Positions 1-8,202 of a DNA stretch of 44,951 nt are shown here, piece by piece. The stretch covers positions 1 to 44,951 of the forward strand of contig NZ_LDQC01000044.1 in NCBI RefSeq assembly GCF_001475545.1. The letters are read 5' to 3'. Every line of letters begins with the position of its first letter. Position 1 is the first letter of the stretch. A program made the position numbers and the translations under genes. The notes beneath the pieces are model-generated. The model did no database searches and was not told the DNA's origin. It saw nothing but the letters and a program-made list of their open reading frames with translations. Source of the stretch: Curtobacterium luteum. GTDB taxonomy: Bacteria > Actinomycetota > Actinomycetes > Actinomycetales > Microbacteriaceae.

Positions 1-85
1 CGTGCGCCCAGCTCGCCCGGGTGGGAGCCGGCCCGCCGTGCCCGACCCGCCGTGCCCACCCCGCCGCGCCGCGCCTCGCCTCGCC

Positions 86-1189
86 TCAGTGGAGGCGCAG
101 CGACGTCACCATCGGGCAGGCGAAGGGGTCGCGTGCGGCGAGTCCGACCCGGTTGAGGTACGCCACCACGATCCCGTACGACCGCAGCAGCGTCGTCTCC
201 GTGTAAGGGATCCCGAGCGTGCGGCAGTGTGCCTGCACGAGCGGCTTCGCCCGTCGGAGGTTCGGCCGCGCCATGCTCGGGAAGAGGTGGTGCTCGGCCT
301 GGTGGTTGAGCCCGCCGAGCAGGTGGTCCACCCACCGTCCGCCGACGATGTTCCGAGAGGTCCGCACCTGGCGTGAGAAGAAGTCGATGCGCGCGTTCTC
401 GGCGATGACCGGCATGCCCTTGTGGTTCGGCGCGAACGAGGCGCCCATCATCACGCCGAACACCGCGACCTGCACGCCGATGAACGCGAAGCCGATGCCG
501 ATCGGCAGGAACGCGAACACGGCCCAGAAGTACAGCCCGAAGCGGGCGAGGAGGAGCACACCCTCCACCGCTCGGCCGCGCGAGGTGCCCTTGACGTGCT
601 CGCCGGTGACGACGGCACGGATGGACAACCAGTGCAGGTTGAGCCCCTCCATCGTCAGCAGCGGGAAGAACGCCCAACCCTGCACCCGGGTCAGCAGTCG
701 CAGGAGCCCGGTGCGCTTCGCGGCGTCCTCCTCGATGAACGACACCGTGTCCTGCGCGATGTCCGGGTCCTTCCCGATGGTGTTCGGGTTGCCGTGGTGC
801 CGCGTGTGCTTGTTCATCCACCACGAGTAGGACATGCCGACGAGGAAGACCCCGACGAACCGTCCGGCGTGGTCGTTCCAGCGGTTCGAAGCGAAGATCT
901 GCCGGTGCGCCGCCTCGTGCGACAGGAACGCGAACTGCGTGAAGACCACACCGAGGACCCCGGCCGGGATGAGTGCGAACCAGCTGTGGCCGACGAACGC
1001 GGTCACGACGAAGGCGACCGCACCGACGGCGACGAGGACGGAGAACACCGTCCAGTAGAAGCCGGTCCGGCGTTGGAGCAGACCGGCGTCCTTCACCTGC
1101 TGCAGGAGGTCCTTGTAGGTGGAGGTCCCGGAGCGTGCCCCCGCCGGTCGCGGCGAGGTCGGGCGGTACAGGGTGGACGAAGTGGCCAT
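86..1189 (-). CDS. Membrane fatty acid desaturase (acyl-lipid/acyl-CoA type)
   Basis: This 367-residue membrane protein carries the three histidine boxes of the fatty acid desaturase family: HEAAH at residues 91-95, HTRHH at 128-132 and HQAEHH at 296-301. These bind the di-iron centre that inserts a double bond into a fatty acyl chain. Hydrophobic stretches lie around residues 45-90, 112-127 and 210-250, as expected for a four-helix membrane enzyme with the boxes on the cytoplasmic side. The length is normal for the DesA3/linoleoyl-type group. The ATG lies upstream of all conserved parts. The gene is transcribed alone, away from the small gene at 1407. The probable role is adjusting membrane fluidity; the position of the double bond cannot be read from the sequence. 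Confidence 0.93.
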   Translation of the reverse strand: MATSSTLYRPTSPRPAGARSGTSTYKDLLQQVKDAGLLQRRTGFYWTVFSVLVAVGAVAFVVTAFVGHSWFALIPAGVLGVVFTQFAFLSHEAAHRQIFASNRWNDHAGRFVGVFLVGMSYSWWMNKHTRHHGNPNTIGKDPDIAQDTVSFIEEDAAKRTGLLRLLTRVQGWAFFPLLTMEGLNLHWLSIRAVVTGEHVKGTSRGRAVEGVLLLARFGLYFWAVFAFLPIGIGFAFIGVQVAVFGVMMGASFAPNHKGMPVIAENARIDFFSRQVRTSRNIVGGRWVDHLLGGLNHQAEHHLFPSMARPNLRRAKPLVQAHCRTLGIPYTETTLLRSYGIVVAYLNRVGLAARDPFACPMVTSLRLH

Positions 1190-1406
1190 GTGGGCTGCTT
1201 CCGTCAGGAACAGCCCTTCGGCCGAACAGTGGGTTCCCGCGTGCGCGGTTCCGGCAACCGTAGGGCTTCTACCCGTACGTCCGCAGAGAGTTGCGCGTAC
1301 TGTCCGGAAAGAGTCGGTCCAGCTGTACCGGCTCCGGATGGGGGTCGCCTCCTTCTGTCCGGAACACTCGTCCGCGCGTGCTCACCCCGCCACCGCAGCA
1401 CGGATC

Positions 1407-1706
1407 ATGAAGAACATCGTCTACGGCCTCACGGCCGTCCTGACCACGGACGAAGCGGCCGACGCGGTCCTCGACTACGCCGCAGCGCTCGCACACGCCG
1501 GACTCACGGACGTGATCGCGGTCCCGACGGTGGACCCGTTCGGCACGGAGACCACGACGTCGTTCCTGCTCGCCCCGGCCCTGGGGATCCTGGTCGAGGA
1601 CGCACCGGACGATCCGCTGGGCCCGGACACGATTGCGTTCGTGTCCGAGATCACGTGGCGGACGCAGGCGGTGCGCTCCGCACCGCCGCACCTGCCGCCG
1701 GCCTGA
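1407..1706 (+). CDS. Small hypothetical protein, 99 aa
   Basis: I do not recognise this protein. It begins MKNIVYGLTAVLTTDEAADAV, has alternating hydrophobic and acidic residues consistent with a small alpha/beta fold, and shows no signal peptide or membrane segment. The frame stays open upstream to a start at 1119, but that part overlaps the divergent desaturase start and is rich in Arg and Ser like out-of-frame translation, so the internal ATG is preferred. The Shine-Dalgarno is weak. It ends just before a strong hairpin that separates it from the converging TmrB-like gene. Confidence 0.6.
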   Translation: MKNIVYGLTAVLTTDEAADAVLDYAAALAHAGLTDVIAVPTVDPFGTETTTSFLLAPALGILVEDAPDDPLGPDTIAFVSEITWRTQAVRSAPPHLPPA

Positions 1707-1756
1707 CGGACCTGCGCGTCGCACCCTCGCGGGGCGCGCGGGTGATCGCCGACCAC

Positions 1757-1808
1757 CCACCGGCCTGGAGGCACGGGTCGGCCCCGCACCGTGCCTCCAG
1801 GCCGGTGG
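1757..1808. terminator. Bidirectional terminator hairpin (GGAGGC palindrome family)
   Basis: A perfect 20-bp inverted repeat (1757-1776 with 1789-1808) encloses a 12-nt loop between two converging genes. The stem contains CTGGAGGCACGG and its complement, a core shared with hairpins near 24.0, 35.8 and 38.0 kb. There is no U-tract, as is usual in very GC-rich actinobacteria. Confidence 0.75.
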
Positions 1809-1816
1809 TCAGCGCG

Positions 1817-2353
1817 TCAGCGCGCCGGCTCCCCGGCCAGCACGGCTGACGCGATGCGATCCGCCGCCGCGGCGGGGCCGATCGTGGTCGTGTCGACGAC
1901 CTCACCCTCGGCGTGCAGCCAGGTGCGCGCTGCCTCCGCGTAGCGGTCCACGTACTCGAGGCGGAACGTCGACGGCCCGACGACCTCGTCGTGCAGGATG
2001 CGGTGCCGGAGCGTGTCCGGGTCCGTGTGCAGCACGAAGTGCCGGACCGGGATGCCGTGCTCCGCGAGTCCGTCGCTGATCTCCCGCCAGTAGCCCTCGA
2101 CGAGCACCGTCATCGGCATCACGAGCGTGCCGCCGGCGAAGTCGAGCACCCGGCGCGCGGTCTCCACGACGAGGGGCCGCCACGGGTCCCAGTCCTGGAA
2201 GTTGCCGGTCCACGGCAGGCTCGGCGAGACGTCCATCAGCGTCTCCCCCACCTTCTCGGCGTCGAGCACCCGCGCGTCCGGGAGCCGTTCCTGCACCAGG
2301 CGACTCGTCGTCGTCTTCCCCACACCGTGCGTCCCGTTCACCCAGACGATCAT
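1817..2353 (-). CDS. TmrB-like P-loop ATP-binding protein
   Basis: This 178-residue cytoplasmic protein starts MIVWVNGTHGVGKTTT. The Walker A loop GTHGVGKT is at residues 7-14, and a VMPMTVL segment follows near residues 81-87. Both, together with the overall length, resemble Bacillus TmrB, the ATP-binding tunicamycin-resistance protein, and related nucleotide/antibiotic kinase-like proteins. Resistance itself is not proven by sequence, and many TmrB relatives have no known substrate. A TACAGT -10 element sits 6 nt before the ATG with no Shine-Dalgarno, so the mRNA is probably leaderless. The promoter region is only about 40 bp and is shared with the divergent DivIVA-like gene. Confidence 0.82.
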   Translation of the reverse strand: MIVWVNGTHGVGKTTTSRLVQERLPDARVLDAEKVGETLMDVSPSLPWTGNFQDWDPWRPLVVETARRVLDFAGGTLVMPMTVLVEGYWREISDGLAEHGIPVRHFVLHTDPDTLRHRILHDEVVGPSTFRLEYVDRYAEAARTWLHAEGEVVDTTTIGPAAAADRIASAVLAGEPAR

Positions 2354-2394
2354 GCGCGGACTGTAGCGTGTGGGCATCGACGATCGGGGGGACG

Positions 2395-2679
2395 ATGCTC
2401 GCAGGGGACGTCGCGGCCAAGCGGTTCGCGCCGACGAAGTGGCGTGAGGGGTACGACCAGCAGCAGGTCGACGACTTCCTCGCGCGGGTGCAGGCGACAC
2501 TGGCGGAGTACGAGCGTGGGCGGCCCGCGGATCCACTGACCGCGGATGACGTCGTGGCGTCGCGGTTCCAGCCGACGCGGTTCCGTGCCGGCTACGCGCA
2601 GGACGAGGTCGACGACTTCCTCGACGAGGTCGCCCTGGAGCTCCGCGGGCACGAGGCACGGTGGGGCGGCCACAGCTGA
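2395..2679 (+). CDS. Small protein with two DivIVA-type motifs
   Basis: The 94-residue protein has two tandem copies of the DivIVA signature: FAPTKWREGYDQQQVDDFL at the N terminus and FQPTRFRAGYAQDEVDDFL about 45 residues later. In DivIVA/Wag31 proteins this motif forms the N-terminal membrane-curvature-sensing coiled coil. Here there is no long C-terminal coiled coil, so it is a short domain protein, not the polar-growth Wag31. A GTG at 2368 is in frame, but the ATG fits the usual start of the family just before the first motif. It may act at the membrane, perhaps as a partner of larger DivIVA proteins; that role is inference. Confidence 0.82.
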   Translation: MLAGDVAAKRFAPTKWREGYDQQQVDDFLARVQATLAEYERGRPADPLTADDVVASRFQPTRFRAGYAQDEVDDFLDEVALELRGHEARWGGHS

Positions 2680-2696
2680 CGCGTCGGGGCACACGA

Positions 2697-2730
2697 GAGC
2701 GGCACGGTGCGTCGCCGCACCGTGCCGCTC
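2697..2730. terminator. Bidirectional terminator hairpin
   Basis: A perfect 14-bp stem (GAGCGGCACGGTGC and its complement) with a 6-nt loop lies between the converging DivIVA-like and GH16-like genes. Confidence 0.75.
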
Positions 2731-2791
2731 GTCGGGTCAGCCCGTCAGGTTGTCAGACCGTCGTGTGGTCTGTCGCTCAGGGCTGCGGGGT

Positions 2792-3760
2792 TCAATCGCT
2801 CGTCGACACCCAGTCGATGAGCAGGTTGCCGCTGGCACCCCAGTTGCCGGTCTGGAACATGAACCGGTGCGGGGTGGTCGGGACGTCGTGCGTGACCGTT
2901 CCGATGACCTTGCCGTCGACCTTGTAGGTGACCGACTTGCCCGGGTCCCAGTCCACCGTGTAGGTGTGCCAGTCGCGCCACGAGACGCCCGTGGGGATCT
3001 GGACGCGCTCGGCTTCCTGCCCCGGGGTCATCGAGTGGTGGAACGCCATCGGCTCGGCCTCGAAGTTGCCCTCGGGGAAGTCGATCTCGCCGTCGGCCCA
3101 GCGGTTCGAGGTCGGCCACAACATGAAGGCCGCGCCGTTGCCGTCGCCGCCGGTCGCCTTCGCACGGACCGAGAACGAGCCGCCGACGTGGTCGTACGCG
3201 CCGGTCTTCGTGCCGAAGGTGCCGGCCGTGCCCGCGCCGCCGAGGCGGGCGTCGAGGACGCCGTCGTGCACGGTCACGGTCTGGCTCGGAGCGTAGATGC
3301 CGGACGTGCCGTCCGGGTACGGCTGCCACGCCTGCTGGTACAGGTTCGCGACGTTGCCGAGCGCTGCCGACACGTCGAAGTCCTCGACGAACGAGGCCTG
3401 CGGGGGCGTCGCGCCGCTCGGGTCATCCGCCTGTGCACCCGCGAATGCCTGTTCGGTCGGCTCGTCGCTCGGTGTCGCGGTCGGGGTCGACTCCTCGATC
3501 GGTTCGCCGGTGGGCGTCGCGTCGGGGGTCGGGGTCACGTCGTCGGACGGCGTGGTGTCGTCGGACGGCGTGCCGTCCGACGGTGCGGGCGTCGCGTCGT
3601 CGCTGGGAGCCGTGTCGTCCGACGGCGACGCGGTCGGGGTGGGGGTCGGGTGCCAGTGGTGGTGCCAGCCCCACCAGGGACTCGCGGTGGCAGCCGTCGG
3701 GATGCCGATGATGAGCGCGGCGGCGGCGGTCGTCGCGATGACGACGTTCCGGCGCTTCAC
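2792..3760 (-). CDS. Secreted GH16-like beta-glucanase-fold protein
   Basis: This 322-residue protein has an N-terminal signal peptide (residues 1-27), then a low-complexity Ser/Asp/Thr/Pro linker (about 38-105), then a beta-jelly-roll domain to the end. The motif GEIDFPE (E225, D227, E230) matches the catalytic E-x-D-x-x-E of glycoside hydrolase family 16, which cleaves beta-1,3/1,4-glucans, galactans and related polymers. An aromatic WHTYTVDW strand follows, as in GH16 and concanavalin-like lectin/glucanase folds. It starts with GTG behind a GGAG seven bases upstream. A paralogue with the same layout lies at 29921-30913. The substrate is not determinable; a role on plant or fungal wall glucan is likely. 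Confidence 0.85.
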   Translation of the reverse strand: MKRRNVVIATTAAAALIIGIPTAATASPWWGWHHHWHPTPTPTASPSDDTAPSDDATPAPSDGTPSDDTTPSDDVTPTPDATPTGEPIEESTPTATPSDEPTEQAFAGAQADDPSGATPPQASFVEDFDVSAALGNVANLYQQAWQPYPDGTSGIYAPSQTVTVHDGVLDARLGGAGTAGTFGTKTGAYDHVGGSFSVRAKATGGDGNGAAFMLWPTSNRWADGEIDFPEGNFEAEPMAFHHSMTPGQEAERVQIPTGVSWRDWHTYTVDWDPGKSVTYKVDGKVIGTVTHDVPTTPHRFMFQTGNWGASGNLLIDWVSTSD

Positions 3761-4043
3761 CGGGCACTCCGTCCGTCGGCGGACAGGGGTGTTCTTCGCG
3801 CGCGGAAGCGCGTGGTCGAGACAGAGATGTCGAGCTCCTCGGAGGGTTCGGGATCAGGGGCGCAGGACGCGAGACGGACGCGGCGAGCGGTGGTGCCGGG
3901 CAGTGCTGTGGGGCGCTGTGGGGTGCTGTGGTGCTGCGCTCGGTGATGCGTCCTCGAACATTGTGCCTCATGTGTGCCCCGTTCGGGGGGTATTGATGAC
4001 CCCTCACCACCCGGTGCGTGATCCGGCGAGTACCACTGACTCC

Positions 4044-4832
4044 ATGACACCTCCCCGGGACCCCTTCCGCGGCCGCCGTGCCGTCGTCACCGGAGCGAGC
4101 GGCGGCATCGGCCGTTCGCTCGCCCTGCAGCTCGCGGACGCGGGTGCGGACCTCGTGCTCGTGGCCCGGTCGCGGGACGCACTCGACGCCGTCGCCGACG
4201 AGGTCCGGACGCGCGGCACGACCGCCACGGTGGTCGTCGCCGACCTCGCCACGACCGACGGCGTGGCGCAGGTGGTGCGGACGCTCGACGGGTCCCGGAT
4301 CGACGTCCTCGTGGCGAACGCCGGGGTCGGCGCCCACGGTCCGTTCGTCGACGAGTCGCCCGGGCGCACGGCCACGCAGATCGCCCTGAACTGCGCCGCC
4401 GTCACCGCCCTCACGCACGCGTTCCTGCCCGGCATGCTCGCCCGCGGGGTCGGCGGGGTGATGACGGTCGCGTCGACGGCATCGTTCCAACCGACGCCGG
4501 GGATGGCGGTCTACGGCGCGACGAAGGCCTTCGTCCTGTCGTTCACCGAGGCCCTGTGGCAGGAGACCCGCGGACGCGGGGTCCGGGTGCTCGCACTCTG
4601 CCCTGGCCCGACCTCGACAGGCTTCTTCGACGCGGCGGGCGCCGGCGACGGGGTGATGGAGCGCGGACGGCAGACACCCGACGAGGTCGCCGCTGTCGGG
4701 CTCCGCGCTTTCGCCCGCGCCGGTGGCCCCACCGTGGTGTCCGGTACGGCCAACCGGGTCACGGCGAACGCGCACCGGTTCGTACCGCGCGGCCTGATGG
4801 CCCGGCTGTCGGCTCTGGTGACGGCCGGCTGA
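4044..4832 (+). CDS. Short-chain dehydrogenase/reductase
   Basis: A 262-residue classical SDR. The NAD(P)-binding TGASGGIG is at residues 16-23, the NAG motif follows in ANAGVG, and the catalytic Tyr/Lys pair is in YGATK preceded by the active-site serine in VASTAS. Arg and Ser near the first glycine loop suggest NADP(H) use. The C-terminal PDEVAAVGLRAF region resembles actinobacterial SDRs related to acyl-ketoreductases. The ATG starts just before the Rossmann fold. It is divergent from the GH16-like gene, and the 283-bp gap between them holds no recognisable feature. The substrate is unknown. Confidence 0.88.
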   Translation: MTPPRDPFRGRRAVVTGASGGIGRSLALQLADAGADLVLVARSRDALDAVADEVRTRGTTATVVVADLATTDGVAQVVRTLDGSRIDVLVANAGVGAHGPFVDESPGRTATQIALNCAAVTALTHAFLPGMLARGVGGVMTVASTASFQPTPGMAVYGATKAFVLSFTEALWQETRGRGVRVLALCPGPTSTGFFDAAGAGDGVMERGRQTPDEVAAVGLRAFARAGGPTVVSGTANRVTANAHRFVPRGLMARLSALVTAG

Positions 4833-4919
4833 GCGCGGCAGTCGTCGGGCGCGGGTGGAGCCTCCGTCGCCCGTCGGTCGCGCGTCGGGCGATGGGCAAC
4901 GGTCGACGGTCGACGAGTG

Positions 4920-4997
4920 TCAGTCGTAGCCGAGGATCACCGACTCGTCGTCGGCCTGGACGGGCGCACCGTCCGTCGGGTCGGGGCCGGCGGTCAT
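4920..4997 (-). CDS. 25-aa translationally coupled microprotein (putative)
   Basis: The ATG of this short frame overlaps the TGA of the preceding membrane-protein gene (ATGA on the minus strand), the usual sign of translational coupling. The peptide reads MTAGPDPTDGAPVQADDESV and ends ILGYD. It is acidic, with no membrane segment. It is too short for confident gene calling, but its position and codon use are consistent with translation. No function is known. Confidence 0.35.
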   Translation of the reverse strand: MTAGPDPTDGAPVQADDESVILGYD

Positions 4998-5545
4998 GCC
5001 CGACCCCGTCGGGGCACCTCTGGCAGGGTGTTCCACACGTCCGCCCAGAGCAGCTCGAACTCGACCGCGCTGATCCGTCCCGTCAGCGCCGCCCGTTCGG
5101 AGACGAGCAGCGCATCGAGCAGACCCGCGAGCAGCCGAGCGTCCCCGTGTCCCCTGGGACGACCGCCGCCGTGGAAGGTGGTCACCGTGAGTGTCCGGAC
5201 CGAGGGCCGCGTCCGCCGCGTCGCTCGCCGGAGGGCGAGGAATCCGGTGCCGTACAGCGCGACCGCCGCGAGGATCCCGCACAGCGCGGAACCGTTCAGC
5301 GCAGCCATCACGCACAGTGCCGGCAGCGCGCCGACCACACCCCAGACGTGCAGGGCACGGAGCAGGAAGCGCTCGCGGGGACTCGTGCCCGGCGGGAAGA
5401 CCACGAGCGTGCGGGAGCTCCACAGGGTGCGCCCGGCGGGCTGGACGGTCTCGCGGCCCCACACGTGCAGGTGGGGGTGGCGGTGGCGCAGCGTGGCGAG
5501 CGGGAGCAGTGGCTTCGTGGACGGGTGCACCCCCGTACCGTGCAC
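4994..5545 (-). CDS. Small membrane protein, DUF6611-like (uncertain family)
   Basis: The protein (183 residues from the chosen GTG) has a basic N-terminal part with HVWGRETVQPAGRTLW, then two adjacent hydrophobic segments (about residues 73-115 counted from this start), then a cytoplasmic tail ending VPRRGRA. I think it belongs to a group of actinobacterial membrane proteins of unknown function, but the family call is tentative. Four in-frame GTG codons (5608, 5587, 5545, 5530) are possible starts; 5545 has the best GAGG Shine-Dalgarno. Its stop overlaps the start of a 25-codon ORF. It is divergent from the lacI-type gene. Confidence 0.6.
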   Translation of the reverse strand: MHGTGVHPSTKPLLPLATLRHRHPHLHVWGRETVQPAGRTLWSSRTLVVFPPGTSPRERFLLRALHVWGVVGALPALCVMAALNGSALCGILAAVALYGTGFLALRRATRRTRPSVRTLTVTTFHGGGRPRGHGDARLLAGLLDALLVSERAALTGRISAVEFELLWADVWNTLPEVPRRGRA

Positions 5546-5651
5546 CCGCGGGCCTCGGCGGCGCAGCGCTCCTGACGGCCTCCTCACGTCGCGAGACCGG
5601 ATCCTCACGCGCCGCTCATCGGTCGCGCGACGGCGAGGCAGAGCGTCGGGG

Positions 5652-5680
5652 TTGCGATCGGTGCGGACTCCGGGTATACC
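5652..5680 (+). promoter_or_regulatory. Promoter of the LacI-led glycan operon
   Basis: A TTGCGA -35 and a TATACC -10 are separated by exactly 17 bp, placing transcription start near 5687, inside the first operator palindrome. It is a good match to the primary sigma consensus in otherwise very GC-rich DNA. Confidence 0.6.
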
Positions 5681-5682
5681 TA

Positions 5683-5704
5683 AACCGGTTCAATGAAACC
5701 GGTT
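5683..5704. promoter_or_regulatory. Twin LacI-type operator half-palindromes
   Basis: Two AACCGGTT palindromes (5683-5690 and 5697-5704) lie 14 bp apart, each inside a longer TNAAACCGGTTCA-like site. The central CG dyad is typical of LacI/GalR operators. They overlap the predicted transcription start just upstream of the regulator gene, the expected position for autorepression of the operon. Confidence 0.7.
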
Positions 5705-5745
5705 CAAACGATCCGGTCCGACGCAGCGCGGCGAGGAGGCCCACG

Positions 5746-6774
5746 ATGGAACGACGACCCACCATCGTCGACGTCGCGCGACAGGCCGGCGTCTCGAAGG
5801 GCCTCGTCTCCCTGGCGCTCAACGACCGACCGGGCGTGAACCAGGCGACGAAGGAGCGCATCCAGGCCGCCGCTGCCGAGGTCGGCTGGCGCCCGAACCC
5901 CGCCGCCCGCAGCCTGACGAGCCGCCGCGCGTACGCCCTCGGGCTCGTCGTGAAACGGGATCCGCGGATCATCGAGACCGACCCGTTCTTCGCCGCGTTC
6001 ATCGCCGGCCTCGAGGCCGTCCTCGCGGACCGTGGGCAGGTCCTCGTCCTCAGCGTGGTGCCCGACCCTGCTGCCGAGGAGCGCGCCTACCGGTCCCTCG
6101 CCGCCGACGGCCGCGTCGACGGGTTCATCCTGACCGACCTCCTGCGCCGCGACCGCCGGATCGCGCTGCTCGCCGAGCTCGGGGTGCGGGGCGTGACACT
6201 CGGTGAGCCGGACGTCCCGACGACCCTGCCGGCCGTCCGCCGCGAGTACGAGCACGGCATCGACGAACTCGTCCGGTACCTCGCGGGCCTCGGGCACGAG
6301 CGGATCGCACACGTCGCCGGCAACGAAGACATGCTGCACGGCCGCGCACGACGCGAGCAGTTCGAGCGCGTCGCCGCCGAGCTCGCGGTCGACGGTCGGG
6401 TGGTCCCGACGGACTTCTCCCCCGAGCAGGGCGCGGAGGCGACGAGGACCCTCCTGGCGCTCGGCGACGACGTCCGCCCCACCGCGATCGTCTACGGGAA
6501 CGACCCGATGGCCGTCGCCGGCATGGCGGTCGCCCAGGGCGCCGGTCTGCGGATCCCGGACGACCTGTCCGTCACCGGACTCGACGGCTCCCAGATCGGG
6601 CAGTACGTCTACCCGGCGCTCACCACGCTGGACAACGACCCGGTCGAGTGGGGACGCGTCGTCGCGTCCACCCTGCTCGACCTCGTCGACGGCAACGACC
6701 CCGTCGACCGCACCCTCACCCCCGCACGGCTCATCGTGCGCGACTCGACGGGCGCGCCCGCACCCCGGCCCTGA
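5746..6774 (+). CDS. LacI-family transcriptional regulator of the GH130 locus
   Basis: A 342-residue LacI/GalR repressor. The N-terminal helix-turn-helix (residues 5-50) contains TIVDVARQAGVSKGLVSLAL and the hinge helix RPNPAARSLTSRRA. The rest is a periplasmic-binding-protein-like sensor domain with the usual DDLSVTGLDGS near the C terminus. The family binds a sugar that releases the repressor from palindromic DNA. The ATG has a GAGGAGG Shine-Dalgarno about 6-10 bases upstream. It heads the ABC-GH130 gene run and has two AACCGGTT operators just upstream, so it most likely controls this operon and itself. The inducer is probably a product of the encoded glycosidases. Confidence 0.93.
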   Translation: MERRPTIVDVARQAGVSKGLVSLALNDRPGVNQATKERIQAAAAEVGWRPNPAARSLTSRRAYALGLVVKRDPRIIETDPFFAAFIAGLEAVLADRGQVLVLSVVPDPAAEERAYRSLAADGRVDGFILTDLLRRDRRIALLAELGVRGVTLGEPDVPTTLPAVRREYEHGIDELVRYLAGLGHERIAHVAGNEDMLHGRARREQFERVAAELAVDGRVVPTDFSPEQGAEATRTLLALGDDVRPTAIVYGNDPMAVAGMAVAQGAGLRIPDDLSVTGLDGSQIGQYVYPALTTLDNDPVEWGRVVASTLLDLVDGNDPVDRTLTPARLIVRDSTGAPAPRP

Positions 6775-6810
6775 CGCCGGACCCGACACCGCCGGACCGG
6801 ACGCGTCCGC

Positions 6811-6827
6811 ACCCGGCAGCGCCGGGT
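6811..6827 (+). terminator. Hairpin between regulator and ABC genes (possible attenuator)
   Basis: ACCCGGC and GCCGGGT form a 7-bp stem with a 3-nt loop in the 114-bp gap after the regulator gene. It could lower or stabilise expression of the downstream genes relative to the regulator; alternatively it may be chance in GC-rich DNA. Confidence 0.3.
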
Positions 6828-6888
6828 CGGACACCACCGCCGGACACGGCACCACACAGCACACCCGACCACCGACGAAGGAGTCACC

Positions 6889-8187
6889 ATGCAACGGCGC
6901 ATGCTCGCCATCGGGACCGCGATCGCCGCGGCCACCGCACTCGCCCTGACCGGATGCTCCGGCGGGGGCAGCGCGTCGAACAGCGACGCGATGAAGGCCA
7001 AGGGCCCGATCACGATCTGGTACTCGAACAACGAACAAGAGGTCCAGTGGGGCAAGGCCGCAGTTGCCTCCTGGAACGCGGACCACCCGGACCAGCAGGT
7101 CAAAGGCCAGGAGGTCCCGGCCGGCAAGAGCACCGAGGAGGTCATCGGCGCCGCCATCACCGCGGGCACGACGCCCTGCCTGGTGTTCAACAACCTGCCG
7201 GCGGCGACGGGTCAGTTCCAGAAGCAGGGCGGCCTGGTCGACCTGTCGAAGTTCAGCGGCGCGGACGCCTACATCGAGGCCCGCTCCGGCGACACCGCGG
7301 ACCAGTACAGGTCGTCGGACGGCGACTTCTACCAGATGCCGTGGAAGTCGAACCCGGTGATGATCTTCTACAACAAGGAGATCTTCGGGAAGGCCGGGCT
7401 CGACACCGAGGACCCGAAGCTCAGCACCTACGACGACTTCCTCGCCGCCGCGGCGAAGATCAAGGCGTCGGGCGCCGCGCCGTACGCGATCTACCCGACC
7501 CCGACGAGCGAGTTCTTCCAGCCGAACTTCGACTACCTGCCGCTCTACGCCGCTGCGACCGGCGGCAAGGGCATGGCGACGAAGGACGGCAAGGCGACCT
7601 TCGACACGCAGGCCGGCCGCGACGTCGCCGAGTTCTGGAAGACCGTCTACGCGAAGGGCTACGCGGGCACCGAGCAGCTGCAGGGCGACGCCTTCGCCAC
7701 CGGCAAGGCCGCGATGGCGATCGTCGGCCCGTGGGCGATCGCGTCCTACAAGGGCAAGGTCGACTGGGGCAGCGTGCCCGTCCCGACGAAGGACGGCGTC
7801 GCCGCCGACCAGACCTGGACCTTCCCGGACGCCAAGAACGTCGGCATGTACTCGTCCTGCAAGAACCAGGGCACCGCGTGGGACTTCCTGAAGTACGCCA
7901 CGAGCAAGGACCAGGACCAGAAGCTCCTCGAGACGACCGGCCAGATGCCGATCCGGAAGGACCTCGCGACCACGTACGCGGACTACTTCTCGCAGAACCC
8001 CGCCTACAAGGAGTTCGGCTCGCAGGCGGCACGCACGGTCGACGACCCGGCCGGCGCGAACACGATCGCCGCGCTCCAGGGCTTCCGTGACTTCTACACG
8101 AAGGCCGTCATCTCCGGGCAGGGGAACCTCGACTCGCAGCTGAAGGCCGCCGCGTCGAAGTTCACCCAGCAGATGCAGCAGCAGTAG
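6889..8187 (+). CDS. Sugar ABC transporter substrate-binding lipoprotein (GH130 locus)
   Basis: A 432-residue extracellular solute-binding protein of the carbohydrate (MalE/family 1) class. The lipoprotein signal ends in the lipobox LTGC (Cys at residue 24), followed by a Gly/Ser linker and a type I binding-protein fold with aromatic residues likely to stack on sugar rings. The ATG has a GAAGGAG Shine-Dalgarno. It is followed by two permease genes and two GH130-type genes, so it should deliver an oligosaccharide that those enzymes degrade in the cytoplasm. Mannose-containing oligosaccharides are the best guess from GH130; the sequence does not prove it. Confidence 0.93.
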   Translation: MQRRMLAIGTAIAAATALALTGCSGGGSASNSDAMKAKGPITIWYSNNEQEVQWGKAAVASWNADHPDQQVKGQEVPAGKSTEEVIGAAITAGTTPCLVFNNLPAATGQFQKQGGLVDLSKFSGADAYIEARSGDTADQYRSSDGDFYQMPWKSNPVMIFYNKEIFGKAGLDTEDPKLSTYDDFLAAAAKIKASGAAPYAIYPTPTSEFFQPNFDYLPLYAAATGGKGMATKDGKATFDTQAGRDVAEFWKTVYAKGYAGTEQLQGDAFATGKAAMAIVGPWAIASYKGKVDWGSVPVPTKDGVAADQTWTFPDAKNVGMYSSCKNQGTAWDFLKYATSKDQDQKLLETTGQMPIRKDLATTYADYFSQNPAYKEFGSQAARTVDDPAGANTIAALQGFRDFYTKAVISGQGNLDSQLKAAASKFTQQMQQQ

Positions 8188-8202
8188 GACGGGAGGCCCG
8201 GC

